This document shows, in pieces, positions 1 to 10,109 of a DNA stretch of 64,000 nucleotides. The first letter of the stretch is position 1. Every line of letters begins with the position of its first letter. The position numbers were made by a program, and so were the translations under genes. Source of the DNA: Micromonospora ferruginea (GTDB lineage Bacteria > Actinomycetota > Actinomycetes > Mycobacteriales > Micromonosporaceae). The DNA is taken from NCBI RefSeq assembly GCF_013694245.2, contig NZ_CP059322.2, forward strand, positions 3,665,001 through 3,729,000, read 5' to 3'. The notes beneath the pieces were generated by a model that was given only the letters and a program-made list of their open reading frames with translations, had not been told where the DNA came from and did not search any database.

Positions 1-1500
<1,500 letters not shown>

Positions 1501-1606
1501 TCACATCGATGGACTGTTGCCCGCCGCGCGACCGGCACGGGACAGTCGCCCCATCCAGCGGCGTCATCGACGCCGCCGCTCCCCGGACAACCCTGAGGAG
1601 ATCGCG

Positions 1607-3172
1607 ATGGCTCTCAGACTCGCCGACGGCACCTCCTGGTCCGACACCCTGACCCGGGCGGTGGCCGCCGCCCCGGAGGCCTTCACCACCGCCGACGACG
1701 GCACCGCCACGCTGCACAACCTCGTCGAGGGACAGTGGCGGCAGACCGGCACGCCCACCGCGGTCCGCACCCCGGTGGACAACACCGTCCTGGTGAACCT
1801 GGCCCGCCTCGACGCCGACGCGGCACGCGCCGCGGTCGCCCACGCCGCGTCCGCGCACCGCGACTGGGCCCGTACCCCGCTCGCCGAGCGGACCGCCCGG
1901 GTCCTCGACGCGCTCGACGCGCTCACCGCCCACCGCGACCTGCTCGCCCTGCTGCTGGTCTGGGAGATCGGCAAGCCGTGGCGGCTCGCCTGCGCCGACG
2001 TGGACCGCGCGCTCGACGGCGTGCGCTGGTACGTCGGGGAGATCGAGCGGATGCTCGCCGGCGGCCGCGAACCGCTGCCCGGCCCGGTCAGCAACATCGC
2101 CTCCTGGAACTACCCGATGAGCGTGCTGGTGCACGCCGAGCTGGTGCAGTTGCTCGCCGGCAACGCGGTGATCGCCAAGACCCCGTCGCAGGGCGGCGCG
2201 GTCTGCCTCACCGTCGCCCACGCGCTGATGCGCCGCGCCGGCCTGCCCGCCACGCTGCTCTCCGGCAGCGGCGAGGAGCTGTCCGAGGTGCTGGTCCGCG
2301 CGCCGGAGATCGGCGCGGTGGCGTTCGTCGGCGGGCGCTCCAACGGCGGCAAGGTCGCCGCCGCGCTGCTCGACTCCGACAAGCGGCACTTCATCGAGCA
2401 GGAAGGGCTCAACGCCTGGGGCGTCTGGGACTTCTCCCGGTGGGACACGCTCGCCGCGCACCTGCGCAAGGGCTTCGAGTACGGCAAGCAGCGCTGCACC
2501 GCGTACCCCCGGTTCGTGGTCCAGCGGGACCTGGTCGACGAGTTCCTCGACATGTACCTGCCGGTCGTCCGCTCGATCCGGTTCGGCCACCCGCTCGCGG
2601 TCGGCGACGACTGGACCGCCGGCGACCCGCTGCCCGAGCTGGACTTCGGCCCGCTCATCAGCGCCGCGAAGGCCGACGAGCTGCGGCGCAAGGTGGACGA
2701 GGCGGTCCGCGGCGGGGCCGTGCCGCTGCACCGGGGCAAGCTCGACGGGGCGCCGTTCCTGGACGGGCAGGACACCTCCGCGTACGTCGCCCCGGCCGTG
2801 CTGCTCGCCCCGCCCGGCCGGTCCCGCCTGATGCACGCCGAGCCGTTCGGCCCGGTGGACACCATCGTCGTGGTGGACACCACCGACGAGTTGCTGGCCG
2901 CGATGAACGCCTCCAACGGCGCGCTGGTCGCGTCGCTGGCCTGCGACGACGAGGAGCTGGCCGGCAAGCTGGCGGTGGACCTCCAGGCGTTCAAGGTGGG
3001 CATCAACAAGCCCCGCTCCCGGGGCGACCGGGACGAGCCGTTCGGCGGCCGGGGCGCCTCCTGGAAGGGCGCCTTCGTCGGCGGGGACCTGCTGGTGCAG
3101 GCCGTCACCGTCGGCGGCGACGACCGGCTCTACGGCAACTTCCCCGACCACAGCAGCTACCCAAGCACCTGA
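1607..3172 (+). CDS. aldehyde dehydrogenase family protein
   Basis: NAD(P)-dependent oxidation of an aldehyde to an acid; the substrate is unknown. The 521-residue protein starts at ATG 1607, behind GAGGAG at 1595-1600. It shows the ALDH fold markers in order: SWNYP (166-170), the cofactor-binding KTPS (191-194), the general-base region EQEG (E266 in place of the usual ELGGK context) and the catalytic cysteine in GKQRCTAYPR (C297). The C-terminal PFGPVDT and GINKPRSRGD segments are also typical. The variant EQEG motif marks a subfamily distant from classical betaine or acetaldehyde dehydrogenases. It is monocistronic and ends at a GGGGCCCC-type repeat. Confidence 0.88.
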   Translation: MALRLADGTSWSDTLTRAVAAAPEAFTTADDGTATLHNLVEGQWRQTGTPTAVRTPVDNTVLVNLARLDADAARAAVAHAASAHRDWARTPLAERTARVLDALDALTAHRDLLALLLVWEIGKPWRLACADVDRALDGVRWYVGEIERMLAGGREPLPGPVSNIASWNYPMSVLVHAELVQLLAGNAVIAKTPSQGGAVCLTVAHALMRRAGLPATLLSGSGEELSEVLVRAPEIGAVAFVGGRSNGGKVAAALLDSDKRHFIEQEGLNAWGVWDFSRWDTLAAHLRKGFEYGKQRCTAYPRFVVQRDLVDEFLDMYLPVVRSIRFGHPLAVGDDWTAGDPLPELDFGPLISAAKADELRRKVDEAVRGGAVPLHRGKLDGAPFLDGQDTSAYVAPAVLLAPPGRSRLMHAEPFGPVDTIVVVDTTDELLAAMNASNGALVASLACDDEELAGKLAVDLQAFKVGINKPRSRGDRDEPFGGRGASWKGAFVGGDLLVQAVTVGGDDRLYGNFPDHSSYPST

Positions 3173-3177
3173 TCGGT

Positions 3178-3235
3178 GTAAGGAGGGGCCCCCTGTTAAC
3201 GCCTCGCGTAGGAGAGGGGCCCCTTCTTAACACGC
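3178..3235. repeat. GGGGCCCC/TTAAC intergenic repeat, copy 1
   Basis: Two half-units of about 28 bp, each with a GGGGCCCC palindrome followed by CTTAAC or GTTAAC, separated by a short spacer that includes GTAGGAG. Related copies lie at 56135-56216 and 59485-59542, all directly at gene ends. The remainder of the gap up to 3308 shows nothing. Confidence 0.75.
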
Positions 3236-3307
3236 GGCCTGGTTCAGCAGCCGGGGTTGGCGGCGACGCACCTCCGCTCGGCCGCCGGGCGGGTCGGTCG
3301 GGGCGGG

Positions 3308-3564
3308 TCAGCCGCGAGGCGCGGCCCAGGCGGTGAAGCGGTCCTCGAGGTCCGCCGGACGCCGGCCGCCGTCCAGCTCGGCCAGTTCCTCGGCCGCGGC
3401 CTCGTGCAGGGTCAGGAGGTACGCCCGCAACTCGGCCCTCCGCTCGCGGTAGCGCGCGAGGAGGGTCAGCTTCGCCGTCGAGCACGGCCGGGCCACCCGC
3501 AGGCACGGCAGCGCCAGGTCGGCCGCGACGGGACGTGGTCGGCGGGACCGGGGCGACGGGCCAT
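3308..3564 (-). pseudogene. frameshifted small CxxC protein (family often annotated flavin reductase in Micromonosporaceae)
   Basis: Reading begins at ATG 3564 as MARRPGPADHVPSRPTW, then CRACGWP, after which this frame runs out at a stop at 3466. The other frame continues as RPCSTAKLTLLARYRERR and on to RFTAWAAPRG, ending at 3308. A single missing base near 3490 restores the pattern CxxCGxPWPC followed by LTLLARY, which I recall as the usual shape of this small actinobacterial family. The start overlaps the upstream stop (TGATG), so the two genes were once translationally coupled. A sequencing error cannot be excluded. The biochemical function of the family is unproven. Confidence 0.55.
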
Positions 3565-3857
3565 CACACGAGCGCGCCGACGCGCGGGCGGCGCTGCGAC
3601 ACCGGCGGCGGTGGGGTCAGCACACGCACCCCGCTCCGTCGCACGAACACCGACCGGCGGGCGGTCGCGGTGCCGTCCGGGCCGAGCCGCTAGACGTCCA
3701 CCCACCACCAACCGTCGTCCGTCGTCCAGTCCAGCACCCGGATCAACCGGACCCTGATCGGGCAGGCGAACTGCGGCGACGCCTCCCGGGTCAGGTGCAG
3801 GACGTCGCCCGTACGCAGCGCGGGCACCTCCGGCCGGTGGCGGCCCGGCCCGGTCAC
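3564..3857 (-). pseudogene. small hypothetical protein interrupted by an in-frame amber stop
   Basis: From GTG 3857 the frame reads VTGPGRHRPEVPALRTGDVL and continues through RVLDWTTDDGWWWVDV, stops at TAG (3690-3692), and resumes in frame as RLGPDGTATARRSVFVRR up to TGA at 3564. The text on both sides of the TAG matches one continuous protein of about 97 residues as I remember the family from Micromonosporaceae, where the amber position is usually an aromatic residue. It overlaps the next gene by TGATG. I infer a disabled cassette. The function is unknown. Confidence 0.5.
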
Positions 3858-3884
3858 CGACCGTCGCCCGGTCGCGGGAAGAGC

Positions 3885-3986
3885 GTCGTCGGCGTACGGG
3901 ACTCGAAGGACCCGTCCGGCCCGGCGCTCGCCTTCGAGCCGACGTCCTGGCGAGCGTTCGTCGCCCAGGTCGCCGCGCGCGGCTGA
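3885..3986 (+). pseudogene. C-terminal remnant of a DUF397 protein
   Basis: The frame reads VVGVRDSKDPSGPALAFEP then TSWRAFVAQVAARG and a stop, which is the typical C-terminal half of DUF397 proteins. These short proteins usually sit beside XRE regulators in actinomycetes. No N-terminal half or partner regulator is present. The fragment abuts the start of the amber-interrupted gene on the other strand. Confidence 0.55.
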
Positions 3987-4040
3987 CCCACCCGGCCCGA
4001 GCGCGCCCCGGACCCGCGCAGCCCAGGGCGAACCTCTGCC

Positions 4041-4110
4041 GATCTTGGACTTGTGGCACCTCCGATTTCACGCCGAATCAACGCCTTTCTGGCACCACAA
4101 GTCCATGATC
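4041..4110. repeat. dispersed palindromic element, family A copy 1
   Basis: Imperfect inverted repeat with 20-bp arms: GATCTTGGACTTGTGGCACC at 4041-4060, and at 4091-4110 a complementary arm containing GGCACCACAAGTCCATGATC. About 30 bp separates the arms. The same arms recur at 30666, 46481 and 47876. Confidence 0.8.
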
Positions 4111-4157
4111 GACGAAGTCCTCAACGCAAGCCCGCCGCACGTCCAAGGTCGAGCGGT

Positions 4158-4213
4158 TGATCATGAGGTTGACGGCGATGTCGATCTCCGGTGATGCCGC
4201 TAACTTCATGATC
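4158..4213. repeat. dispersed palindromic element, family B copy 1
   Basis: Arms TGATCATGAGGTTGACGGC and GCCGCTAACTTCATGATCA are imperfectly complementary. The second family B copy, at 60228-60282, keeps the same core (GATCATGAAGTTGGCGGCG). Confidence 0.7.
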
Positions 4214-4262
4214 ATTTCCCCGTCGTGCCGCTCGCCCATCGGAGCCTCGCCTTTTCGGCGTT

Positions 4263-4347
4263 GTGAGCGTGCGGGGCTTGAAGGACCCGACGGCCGCCGT
4301 CGAGCCGGTCTGCCGGCGGGGGTTCGTCGCCCAGGTCGCCGCGCGCG
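4263..4347 (+). pseudogene. second, more decayed DUF397 C-terminal remnant
   Basis: The frame SVRGLKDPTAAVEPVC then RRGFVAQVAARG aligns with the remnant at 3885-3986. The DNA shares the stretch ending CGCCCAGGTCGCCGCGCGCG. It appears to be a diverged duplicate, not a working gene. Confidence 0.4.
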
Positions 4348-4475
4348 GTTGGCCTGGGCGGCCGCGAAGGGGCCCGGGCCCGTGCGGGGCGGGGCGCTCT
4401 GCCGTTTCGGGCTGCCGGCATCTTGTCGGCGGGTGGGTAGCGGCGGACGAACCGGCGTCCGCCTGCCGCCCGGGT

Positions 4476-4514
4476 ACACGAACGGGGCCCCCGCACCGGA
4501 GGCCCCGTTCGTGT
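4476..4514. terminator. strong hairpin terminator
   Basis: Perfect 14-bp stem ACACGAACGGGGCC / GGCCCCGTTCGTGT with an 11-nt loop. It lies 130 bp beyond the end of the ACT-GNAT gene on the minus strand and can serve either direction. The rest of 4348-4644 shows no gene. Confidence 0.65.
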
Positions 4515-4644
4515 CACCGTCCCCCGCATCGGAGGTCGGTCAGGGTGGCGCCGCATCGGCGCCGGTTGCGGCCCCTCCGCCCGGTCCCGCGACGTGCCGC
4601 GCCGTTGCGGCTCGCCCGAGGGCCCGGCCGGATCGGCCGTGAGA

Positions 4645-5754
4645 TCAGATCGGACCCGACCGCTGGCTCGGCAAGCCCTGGCCGGCCTGCGCCGGTCCCA
4701 CGACGCGACCGGCCGGGGACGACGCAACGGGTGCCAGCGGCACGGTCGCGGTCAGCAGGGTGCCGTCGCGCTCCACGGTCGCCGGCCGGTCCAGCCGGCG
4801 CAGCGTCCGCAGCATCGGCGTGTTCTCGGCCTGCACGTGCAGCAGCACCGCGGCGTAACCGGCCCGGTCGGCGTGGCCGACCAGGCGGCGCAGCAGCGCC
4901 GAGCCGAGACCCCGGCGCTGCCAGTCGTCGCGGACCAGCAACGCCGCCTCGGCCTCGTCGCCCTCGCCGAGCAGGTTGGCCATCGCCACCACCGGCTCCG
5001 CCGGGCCGCCGGAGCCGGCCGTGACGAGCACCGACGTTCCCCGGGCCGGCTCCAGCAGCCGGCGCAGCCGGCCCGGCGACGGGTCCGCCGCCCCACTCAG
5101 GTAGCGCCGCTGCCGGCTCCGCGCCGAACAGCCGGCGTGCAGCTCGCGTACGGCCGGCACGTCGTCGGCGGTGGCCGGCCGCACCGACACCTCGGCGCCG
5201 TCCGGCAGCACCAGTGTGACCCGGTCGGCGTCCCGGTGACCCAGCGTCGCGGCCAGCTCGACTAGCGCCTGCGCCCGGGCGTACTCGGCCGGGGTGAAGC
5301 TGGGCTCCCGGCGGCGCAGCTCGTAGGCGCCGCCCGCCGGGTCGGCGAGCAGCATCGTGGTGCCGCCCACGCCACCCGGGTCGGCGGCCGGCGTGGGCCG
5401 CCAGGTCACCGTGTCGGCGCCGAGCAGCGTCCGCAGCGTCGCGCCGGCCGCCTCCGGGTCGCGGACCAGCCGGGCGGCCAGCCCGAGGACCCGGGTCGGC
5501 TCGTCGGCCAGCCCGCGCGCCTCGCTGCGCGCGACCCAGCAGTCCCGGCCCCGACCCCGCTCCACGGCGGCCCGCAGCTCGGCCTCGGTGACCTGCTCCG
5601 GCGCGTCGACCAGGAAGTCGTCGACCGCGCCGACCTCGGTGGTGTGCACCTGCACGGTGAGGATGTTGACCCCGCGCAACGCGAGGCTCGCCGTGAGCAC
5701 CGACAGGTAACCCGGCCGGTCGTCAACGGTGGCCCGGATCCGCCACAGCGTCAT
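4645..5754 (-). CDS. ACT domain - GNAT acetyltransferase fusion
   Basis: 369 residues from ATG 5754 behind GGGAG. The N-terminal 75 residues form an ACT regulatory domain (MTLWRIRATVDDRPGYLSVL, VDDFLVDAP). Residues about 190-330 form a GNAT acetyl-CoA fold with the pyrophosphate-binding run DDWQRRGLGSALLRRLV. The pairing suggests an acetyltransferase controlled by an amino acid or small ligand; no substrate can be named. The following gene upstream on the same strand is another ACT protein that shares the DRPG signature, so the two probably form an operon. The C-terminal 30 residues look disordered. Confidence 0.82.
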   Translation of the reverse strand: MTLWRIRATVDDRPGYLSVLTASLALRGVNILTVQVHTTEVGAVDDFLVDAPEQVTEAELRAAVERGRGRDCWVARSEARGLADEPTRVLGLAARLVRDPEAAGATLRTLLGADTVTWRPTPAADPGGVGGTTMLLADPAGGAYELRRREPSFTPAEYARAQALVELAATLGHRDADRVTLVLPDGAEVSVRPATADDVPAVRELHAGCSARSRQRRYLSGAADPSPGRLRRLLEPARGTSVLVTAGSGGPAEPVVAMANLLGEGDEAEAALLVRDDWQRRGLGSALLRRLVGHADRAGYAAVLLHVQAENTPMLRTLRRLDRPATVERDGTLLTATVPLAPVASSPAGRVVGPAQAGQGLPSQRSGPI

Positions 5755-5835
5755 GGTTGTCTCCCTTCCTCACCACCGACCATGCCGGTCGGCTGTTGCG
5801 CGCCCGTTGCCCCCCGGTGACGGGCCGCCATCGGC

Positions 5836-6540
5836 TCAGGTGATCGTGGTCACCGGCGGCGCGCCCACCAGGTCGAGCCGGTCGCCGAGGATCACCGCGC
5901 TGGCGCGCACCAACTGGGCGAGCCGGTCCACCTCGGTGGAGTGGAAGGCGGCGGCCGAGAGCGGCTCGCTGTGATCGCGGGAGACCACCAGCACCAGGCC
6001 GGCGCGGCCGAACGGCGCGACCGCGTAGTGGTGCCCGTCCGGGCTGGTCATCGCGCGGGCGCGCAGCGGCGTCACCTCGGGCAGCCTGGGCGGCGTCGGC
6101 GCCCGCCAGCTCGCGTGCCCGACGGTGGCCGAGCCGCCGTCGCCGCTGCGCGACGCCCAGTCGAGCGGGACCACCGCGGCCACCGCCCAGTCGGCGGCGA
6201 GCAGCCCCGGAACCGCGTCGACGAGCGTGGCCACCCCGTCGGTCGGGTTCGCCGCCACCTGGGCGAGCAGTTCCGCGTCCTGGCCGGTGGTGGTCGGCGT
6301 GCCGATGGCCCGCCACACCCCGTCCACCCGGACGCCGGGGATCGCGGCCAGGCCGGCGAGCAGCCGCTCCACCCGCGCCGCGCCGGGCCAGACGACGGTG
6401 AAGTCGTCCACCGCCCGCCCGCCGAGCCGCTCCAGCACCACCACCTGGACGATGTCGGCGCCGGAGACGCCGAGTGTCCGGGCCACCTGGCCGAGCGTGC
6501 CCGGTCGGTCCGGCAGGGTCACCCGAACTCTCAGCAGCAT
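5836..6540 (-). CDS. ACT domain-containing protein
   Basis: 234 residues from ATG 6540, with GGAGGGG upstream. It opens with an ACT domain (MLLRVRVTLPDRPGTLGQV, GRAVDDFTVVWP). The remaining part has a GAF-like feel (FGRAGLVLVVSRDHSEPLS, followed by a C-terminal helix ending in DRLDLV) but I cannot assign it firmly. Spacing of 81 bp to the ACT-GNAT gene suggests cotranscription, possibly as sensor and effector. The 14-bp-arm palindrome in its leader is a candidate control site. Confidence 0.75.
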   Translation of the reverse strand: MLLRVRVTLPDRPGTLGQVARTLGVSGADIVQVVVLERLGGRAVDDFTVVWPGAARVERLLAGLAAIPGVRVDGVWRAIGTPTTTGQDAELLAQVAANPTDGVATLVDAVPGLLAADWAVAAVVPLDWASRSGDGGSATVGHASWRAPTPPRLPEVTPLRARAMTSPDGHHYAVAPFGRAGLVLVVSRDHSEPLSAAAFHSTEVDRLAQLVRASAVILGDRLDLVGAPPVTTIT

Positions 6541-6573
6541 GTCTGATCCCCTCCGCTCGGCGGGCCGGCGACG

Positions 6574-6602
6574 GCCGGCAGGCTGGGGCCCAGCCTGCCG
6601 GC
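6574..6602. repeat. near-perfect palindrome in a divergent promoter region
   Basis: Arms GCCGGCAGGCTGGG (6574-6587) and CCCAGCCTGCCGGC (6589-6602) are perfectly complementary around a single G. It lies 34 bp upstream of the ACT gene start and 50 bp upstream of the -35 box of the phosphotransferase. It could be an operator or a leader hairpin. Confidence 0.6.
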
Positions 6603-6653
6603 TGGCCATTTCGTCCCCGTTGCCGCGGCGTGTCCCGCCGGGAAAATCCGACC

Positions 6654-6682
6654 TTGACAACAAAGCTGAGCTGCCATCAACT
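6654..6682 (+). promoter_or_regulatory. promoter of the phosphotransferase gene (leaderless)
   Basis: A perfect -35 TTGACA (6654-6659), a 17-bp spacer and TCAACT (6677-6682) lie six bases before ATG 6689. Transcription would therefore start at the start codon. Confidence 0.55.
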
Positions 6683-6688
6683 ATCCGG

Positions 6689-7762
6689 ATGACCGATCCG
6701 GCCGTCGACGCCGCCCGGCCCCCGACCGGTCCGGCCCCCCGCGGGCTCGACCTCGACCGGCTCGCCGCCCACCTGGCGACGCACCGGCCGGAGCTGGCCG
6801 GGCCGCTGTCCGCGCGGCTGATCGCCGGCGGCAAGTCCAACCTGACCTACCTGCTGCGCGCCGGCGACCGCGAGGTGGTGCTGCGCCGGCCGCCGCTCGG
6901 GCACGTGCTGGCCACCGCGCACGACATGGCCCGGGAGCACCGGGTGATCTCGGCGCTGGCCCCGACCGGCGTACCGGTCCCGGAGGCGCTGCTGCTCTGC
7001 GCCGACGAGAGCGTGATCGGCGCGCCGTTCTACCTGATGGCCAAGGTCGACGGCGAGGTCTACCGGCGGCGGGCGCAGACCGACGCGCTCACCGCCGACC
7101 AGCGGCGCGACCTCGCCCTGGCGATGATGGACACGCTCGCCACGCTGCACCGGGTGGAGCCCGCAGAGGTCGGGCTGGCCGACTTCGGTCGCCCGGACGG
7201 CTATCTGGGCCGGCAGGTCCGCCGCTGGGCCGGTCAGCTCGACCGCTCCCGCAGCCGCCCGCTGCCCGGCATCGACGAGCTGCGCGACGCGCTGGCCGGC
7301 AGCGTCCCGGAGGGGGCGAACGCGGGTCGCGTCGTGCACGGCGACTACCGGCTCGACAACCTGCTCGCCTCCGTCGACCCGGTGGCGGTGCGGGCCGTGC
7401 TCGACTGGGAGATGGCCACGCTCGGTGACCCGCTCGCCGACCTCGGCCTGCTGCTCACCTACTGGGACGTGCTGGGCGACAGCGAGCACGCCGAGGGCAA
7501 CCCGGTGGCCGACGGCATCGGCCCCCGCGCCGGCTTCCCCACCGGGGCCGAGCTGATCGACCGCTACGCCGGGCGCAGCGACGTCGACGTCGGGCCGCTG
7601 CACTGGCACGTGGCGCTGGGCTGCTTCAAGCTGGCGGTGATCTGCGAGGGCATCCACTACCGCCACACCCTCGGGCAGACGCTCGGCGAGGGCTTCGACC
7701 GGATCGGCGAGATGGTGGCGCCGCTGGTCGCGCACGGTCTGCACGCGGTGAGGGAGAGATAG
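6689..7762 (+). CDS. phosphotransferase (APH/choline kinase fold) paired with acyl-CoA dehydrogenase
   Basis: 357 residues. The kinase-like fold is shown by the nucleotide-binding GGKSNLTYLL near residue 50, the catalytic loop VVHGDYRLDNLL and the metal-binding VLDWEMATLGDPLADLG. This subgroup is regularly encoded next to an acyl-CoA dehydrogenase, as here (stop TAG directly followed by the next ATG), and is thought to act on acyl or hydroxyacyl substrates. That role is family knowledge plus inference. The start is set by the leaderless promoter. Confidence 0.83.
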   Translation: MTDPAVDAARPPTGPAPRGLDLDRLAAHLATHRPELAGPLSARLIAGGKSNLTYLLRAGDREVVLRRPPLGHVLATAHDMAREHRVISALAPTGVPVPEALLLCADESVIGAPFYLMAKVDGEVYRRRAQTDALTADQRRDLALAMMDTLATLHRVEPAEVGLADFGRPDGYLGRQVRRWAGQLDRSRSRPLPGIDELRDALAGSVPEGANAGRVVHGDYRLDNLLASVDPVAVRAVLDWEMATLGDPLADLGLLLTYWDVLGDSEHAEGNPVADGIGPRAGFPTGAELIDRYAGRSDVDVGPLHWHVALGCFKLAVICEGIHYRHTLGQTLGEGFDRIGEMVAPLVAHGLHAVRER

Positions 7763-8974
7763 ATGGAGTTCGCGTACGACGACCGGACGGTCGAGCTGCG
7801 GCAGAAGCTGGAGGCGTTCCTCACCGAGTGCGTGCTCCCGGCCGAGCCGGTGCACCACGAGCAGGTGCTGGCCGCCGGTGACCCGTGGGCCCGCCCGCCG
7901 GTGATGGCCGAGCTGAAGGCCGAGGCCCGGGCCCGCGGCCTGTGGAACCTCTTCCTGCCGGACGCGCGCTACGGCGCCGGGCTGACCAACCTCCAGTACG
8001 CGCCGCTGGCCGAGCTGACCGGACGCAGCCCGCACCTCGCCCCGGAGGCGCTCAACTGCGCCGCGCCGGACACCGGCAACATGGAGCTGCTGGCCGAGTT
8101 CGGCTCCGACGCGCAGCGGGAACGCTGGCTCGCGCCGCTGCTCGCCGGTGACATCCGCTCCGCGTTCTGCATGACCGAGCCGGAGGTCGCCTCCTCGGAC
8201 GCGACGAACATCGCCACCCGGATCACCCGCGACGGCGACCACTACGTGGTGGACGGCCGCAAGTGGTGGTCGTCCGGTGCGATGGACCCGCGCTGCGAGA
8301 TCTTCATCGTGATGGGCAAGACCGACCCGGACGCCGACCGGCACCGCCAGCAGAGCATGATCCTGGTCCCCCGGGACACCCCGGGCGTGACGGTACGGCG
8401 CGGGATGACCGTCTTCGGCTACAGCGACGCCCCGCACGGCGGGCACGCCGAGATCGACTTTTCCGGCGTCCGGGTGCCGGCGGAGAACCTGGTCGGCGCC
8501 GAGGGCACCGGCTTCGCCATCGCCCAGGCCCGCCTCGGCCCGGGCCGCATCCACCACTGCATGCGGCTGGTCGGCATGGCCGAGCGGGCGTTGGAACTGC
8601 TCTGCCGGCGGGCCCTCGACCGGGTCGCGTTCGGCCGTCCGCTCGCCGAGCAGGGCGTGGTGCGGGAGTGGATCGCCGAGTCCCGGGTCCGGATCGAGCA
8701 GGCCCGGCTGCTGGTGCTCAAGACCGCGTGGTTGATGGACACGGTCGGCAACAAGGGCGCGCACACCGAGATCCAGGCCATCAAGATCGCCACGCCGGCG
8801 ATGGCCGAGTGGGTCATCGACAAGGCCATCCAGGCGTACGGCGGGGCCGGTGTCAGCCAGGACACCCCGCTCGCCGCGCTCTGGGCCCAGGCCCGGACGC
8901 TGCGTCTCGCCGACGGCCCGGACGAGGTGCACCGAGCGTCGCTGGCCCGGCGGGAGCTGCGCCGCTGGTCCTGA
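7763..8974 (+). CDS. acyl-CoA dehydrogenase
   Basis: 403 residues, starting directly after the stop of the phosphotransferase. FAD-dependent alpha,beta-dehydrogenation of acyl-CoA thioesters. Family signatures are [16 protein letters not shown] (FAD and substrate binding), the [12 protein letters not shown] loop, the [14 protein letters not shown] helix and the C-terminal [15 protein letters not shown] segment. Together with its partner it resembles the two-gene human ACAD10/11-like arrangement found widely in actinobacteria, pointing to unusual fatty-acid breakdown. It ends four bases from the convergent cebR stop. Confidence 0.92.
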   Translation: MEFAYDDRTVELRQKLEAFLTECVLPAEPVHHEQVLAAGDPWARPPVMAELKAEARARGLWNLFLPDARYGAGLTNLQYAPLAELTGRSPHLAPEALNCAAPDTGNMELLAEFGSDAQRERWLAPLLAGDIRSAFCMTEPEVASSDATNIATRITRDGDHYVVDGRKWWSSGAMDPRCEIFIVMGKTDPDADRHRQQSMILVPRDTPGVTVRRGMTVFGYSDAPHGGHAEIDFSGVRVPAENLVGAEGTGFAIAQARLGPGRIHHCMRLVGMAERALELLCRRALDRVAFGRPLAEQGVVREWIAESRVRIEQARLLVLKTAWLMDTVGNKGAHTEIQAIKIATPAMAEWVIDKAIQAYGGAGVSQDTPLAALWAQARTLRLADGPDEVHRASLARRELRRWS

Positions 8975-8978
8975 CCGG

Positions 8979-10025
8979 TCAGGCGGAGGCGCGGCGGATC
9001 AGCTCGGTGTCCAGCAGCACGTGCGGCGAGGGCACCTCGTCGCCGCGGATGCGCGAGACCAGCAGGCGGGCCATCTGCCGGCCCATCTCCTCCACCGGCT
9101 GGAACACGGTGGTCAGCGGCGGCTCCGCCTGGCGGGCGATCGGGGCGTCGTCGAAGCCGATCACCGCGACGTCCTCCGGCACCCGGCGACCGGCCTCGCG
9201 CAACGCGCGCAACGCGCCGAACGCCATCAGGTCGGAGGCGACGAACACGGCGTCCAGGTCCGGGCAGGCGTCCAGCAGCCGGCGCATCGCGGCGGTGCCG
9301 CTGCCCTCGCTGAAGTCGCCGTACGCGATCAGGCCCGACTCGACCGCGTTGCCGGCGGCCCGCACCGCCTCCCGGTAGCCGGAGAGCCGGGCCAGGCCGG
9401 CGCCCATGTCCTGCGGGCCGGCGATGGTGGCGACCCGCCGCCGCCCCTGGACGAACAGGTGCTCCACCGCCCGCCGGGCGCCACCCACGTTGTCCACGTC
9501 GACGAACCACGCCGGCTGGGCGTTCGGGTGCAGCATCCGGGCCGGCCGGCCGCCGAGCACCGCGGGCAGGCCGCGCTCCTCCAGCAGCGTGGGCAGCGGG
9601 TCGGAGTCGTGCAGGGAGAGCAGGAGTACGCCGTCCACGTGCTGGTTGGTCAGGTGGTGCTCGACCCGCTCCCGCTCGATCGGCGACTGCACCATGGCCA
9701 GCCAGAGCTGCATCGGCGTCTCCAGCAGCCCGGAGCTGACGCCGCGGACGATCGCCGCGAAGAACGGCTCGGTGAAGACCCGCTCCCCCGACTCGGAGAC
9801 CACCAGGGCCACCGAGTCGGTGCGCTGGGTGACCAGCGCCCGGGCGGCCCGGTTGGGCACGTACCCCAGCTCGGCGATGGCCTGCTGGACGGCGGCCCGG
9901 GCCTCCGGACTGACCTGCGGCGAGCCGTTGACCACGCGGGAGACCGTGCCGCGCCCGACGCCGGCGCGGGCCGCGACCGCGTCGAGGGTCGGGCGCCCGA
10001 GCGAGCGGGTGCGCTGCGTTGTCAT
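8979..10025 (-). CDS. cebR: LacI-family repressor of cellobiose/cellulose utilisation
   Basis: 348 residues from ATG 10025 behind GGAGGAG. The N-terminal helix-turn-helix (PTLDAVAARAGVGRGTVSRV, residues 12-31) is followed by the LacI hinge (YVPNRAARALV) and a periplasmic-binding-like effector domain. Position just after cebEFG-bglC and the presence of CebR-type operators in front of cebE and the GH9 cellulase support the identity. In Streptomyces CebR releases DNA on binding cellobiose or longer oligomers. A hairpin between bglC and cebR suggests separate expression. I see no operator in its own short upstream region. Confidence 0.85.
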   Translation of the reverse strand: MTTQRTRSLGRPTLDAVAARAGVGRGTVSRVVNGSPQVSPEARAAVQQAIAELGYVPNRAARALVTQRTDSVALVVSESGERVFTEPFFAAIVRGVSSGLLETPMQLWLAMVQSPIERERVEHHLTNQHVDGVLLLSLHDSDPLPTLLEERGLPAVLGGRPARMLHPNAQPAWFVDVDNVGGARRAVEHLFVQGRRRVATIAGPQDMGAGLARLSGYREAVRAAGNAVESGLIAYGDFSEGSGTAAMRRLLDACPDLDAVFVASDLMAFGALRALREAGRRVPEDVAVIGFDDAPIARQAEPPLTTVFQPVEEMGRQMARLLVSRIRGDEVPSPHVLLDTELIRRASA

Positions 10026-10054
10026 CGTCTGTGCTCCTCCGACGGGCGGGCGGG

Positions 10055-10084
10055 CCCGGCACCGGTTGAGGCTCCGGTGCCGGG
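10055..10084 (-). terminator. hairpin between bglC and cebR
   Basis: Stem CCCGGCACCGG / CCGGTGCCGGG (11 bp) with an 8-nt loop, located 26 bp after the bglC stop. It probably ends the ceb operon transcript ahead of cebR. Confidence 0.55.
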
Positions 10085-10109
10085 GCCGCCCGTTACTGGC
10101 TGGCCCAGC

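Noticed and set aside
4380..4640. possible tRNA or small RNA gene near the strong hairpin
   Set aside because: No cloverleaf, anticodon stem or CCA-like end could be drawn; only the terminator hairpin is supported.
6677..8932. 751-residue open frame on the minus strand
   Set aside because: Covers the phosphotransferase and acyl-CoA dehydrogenase genes antisense, and has no recognisable domain.
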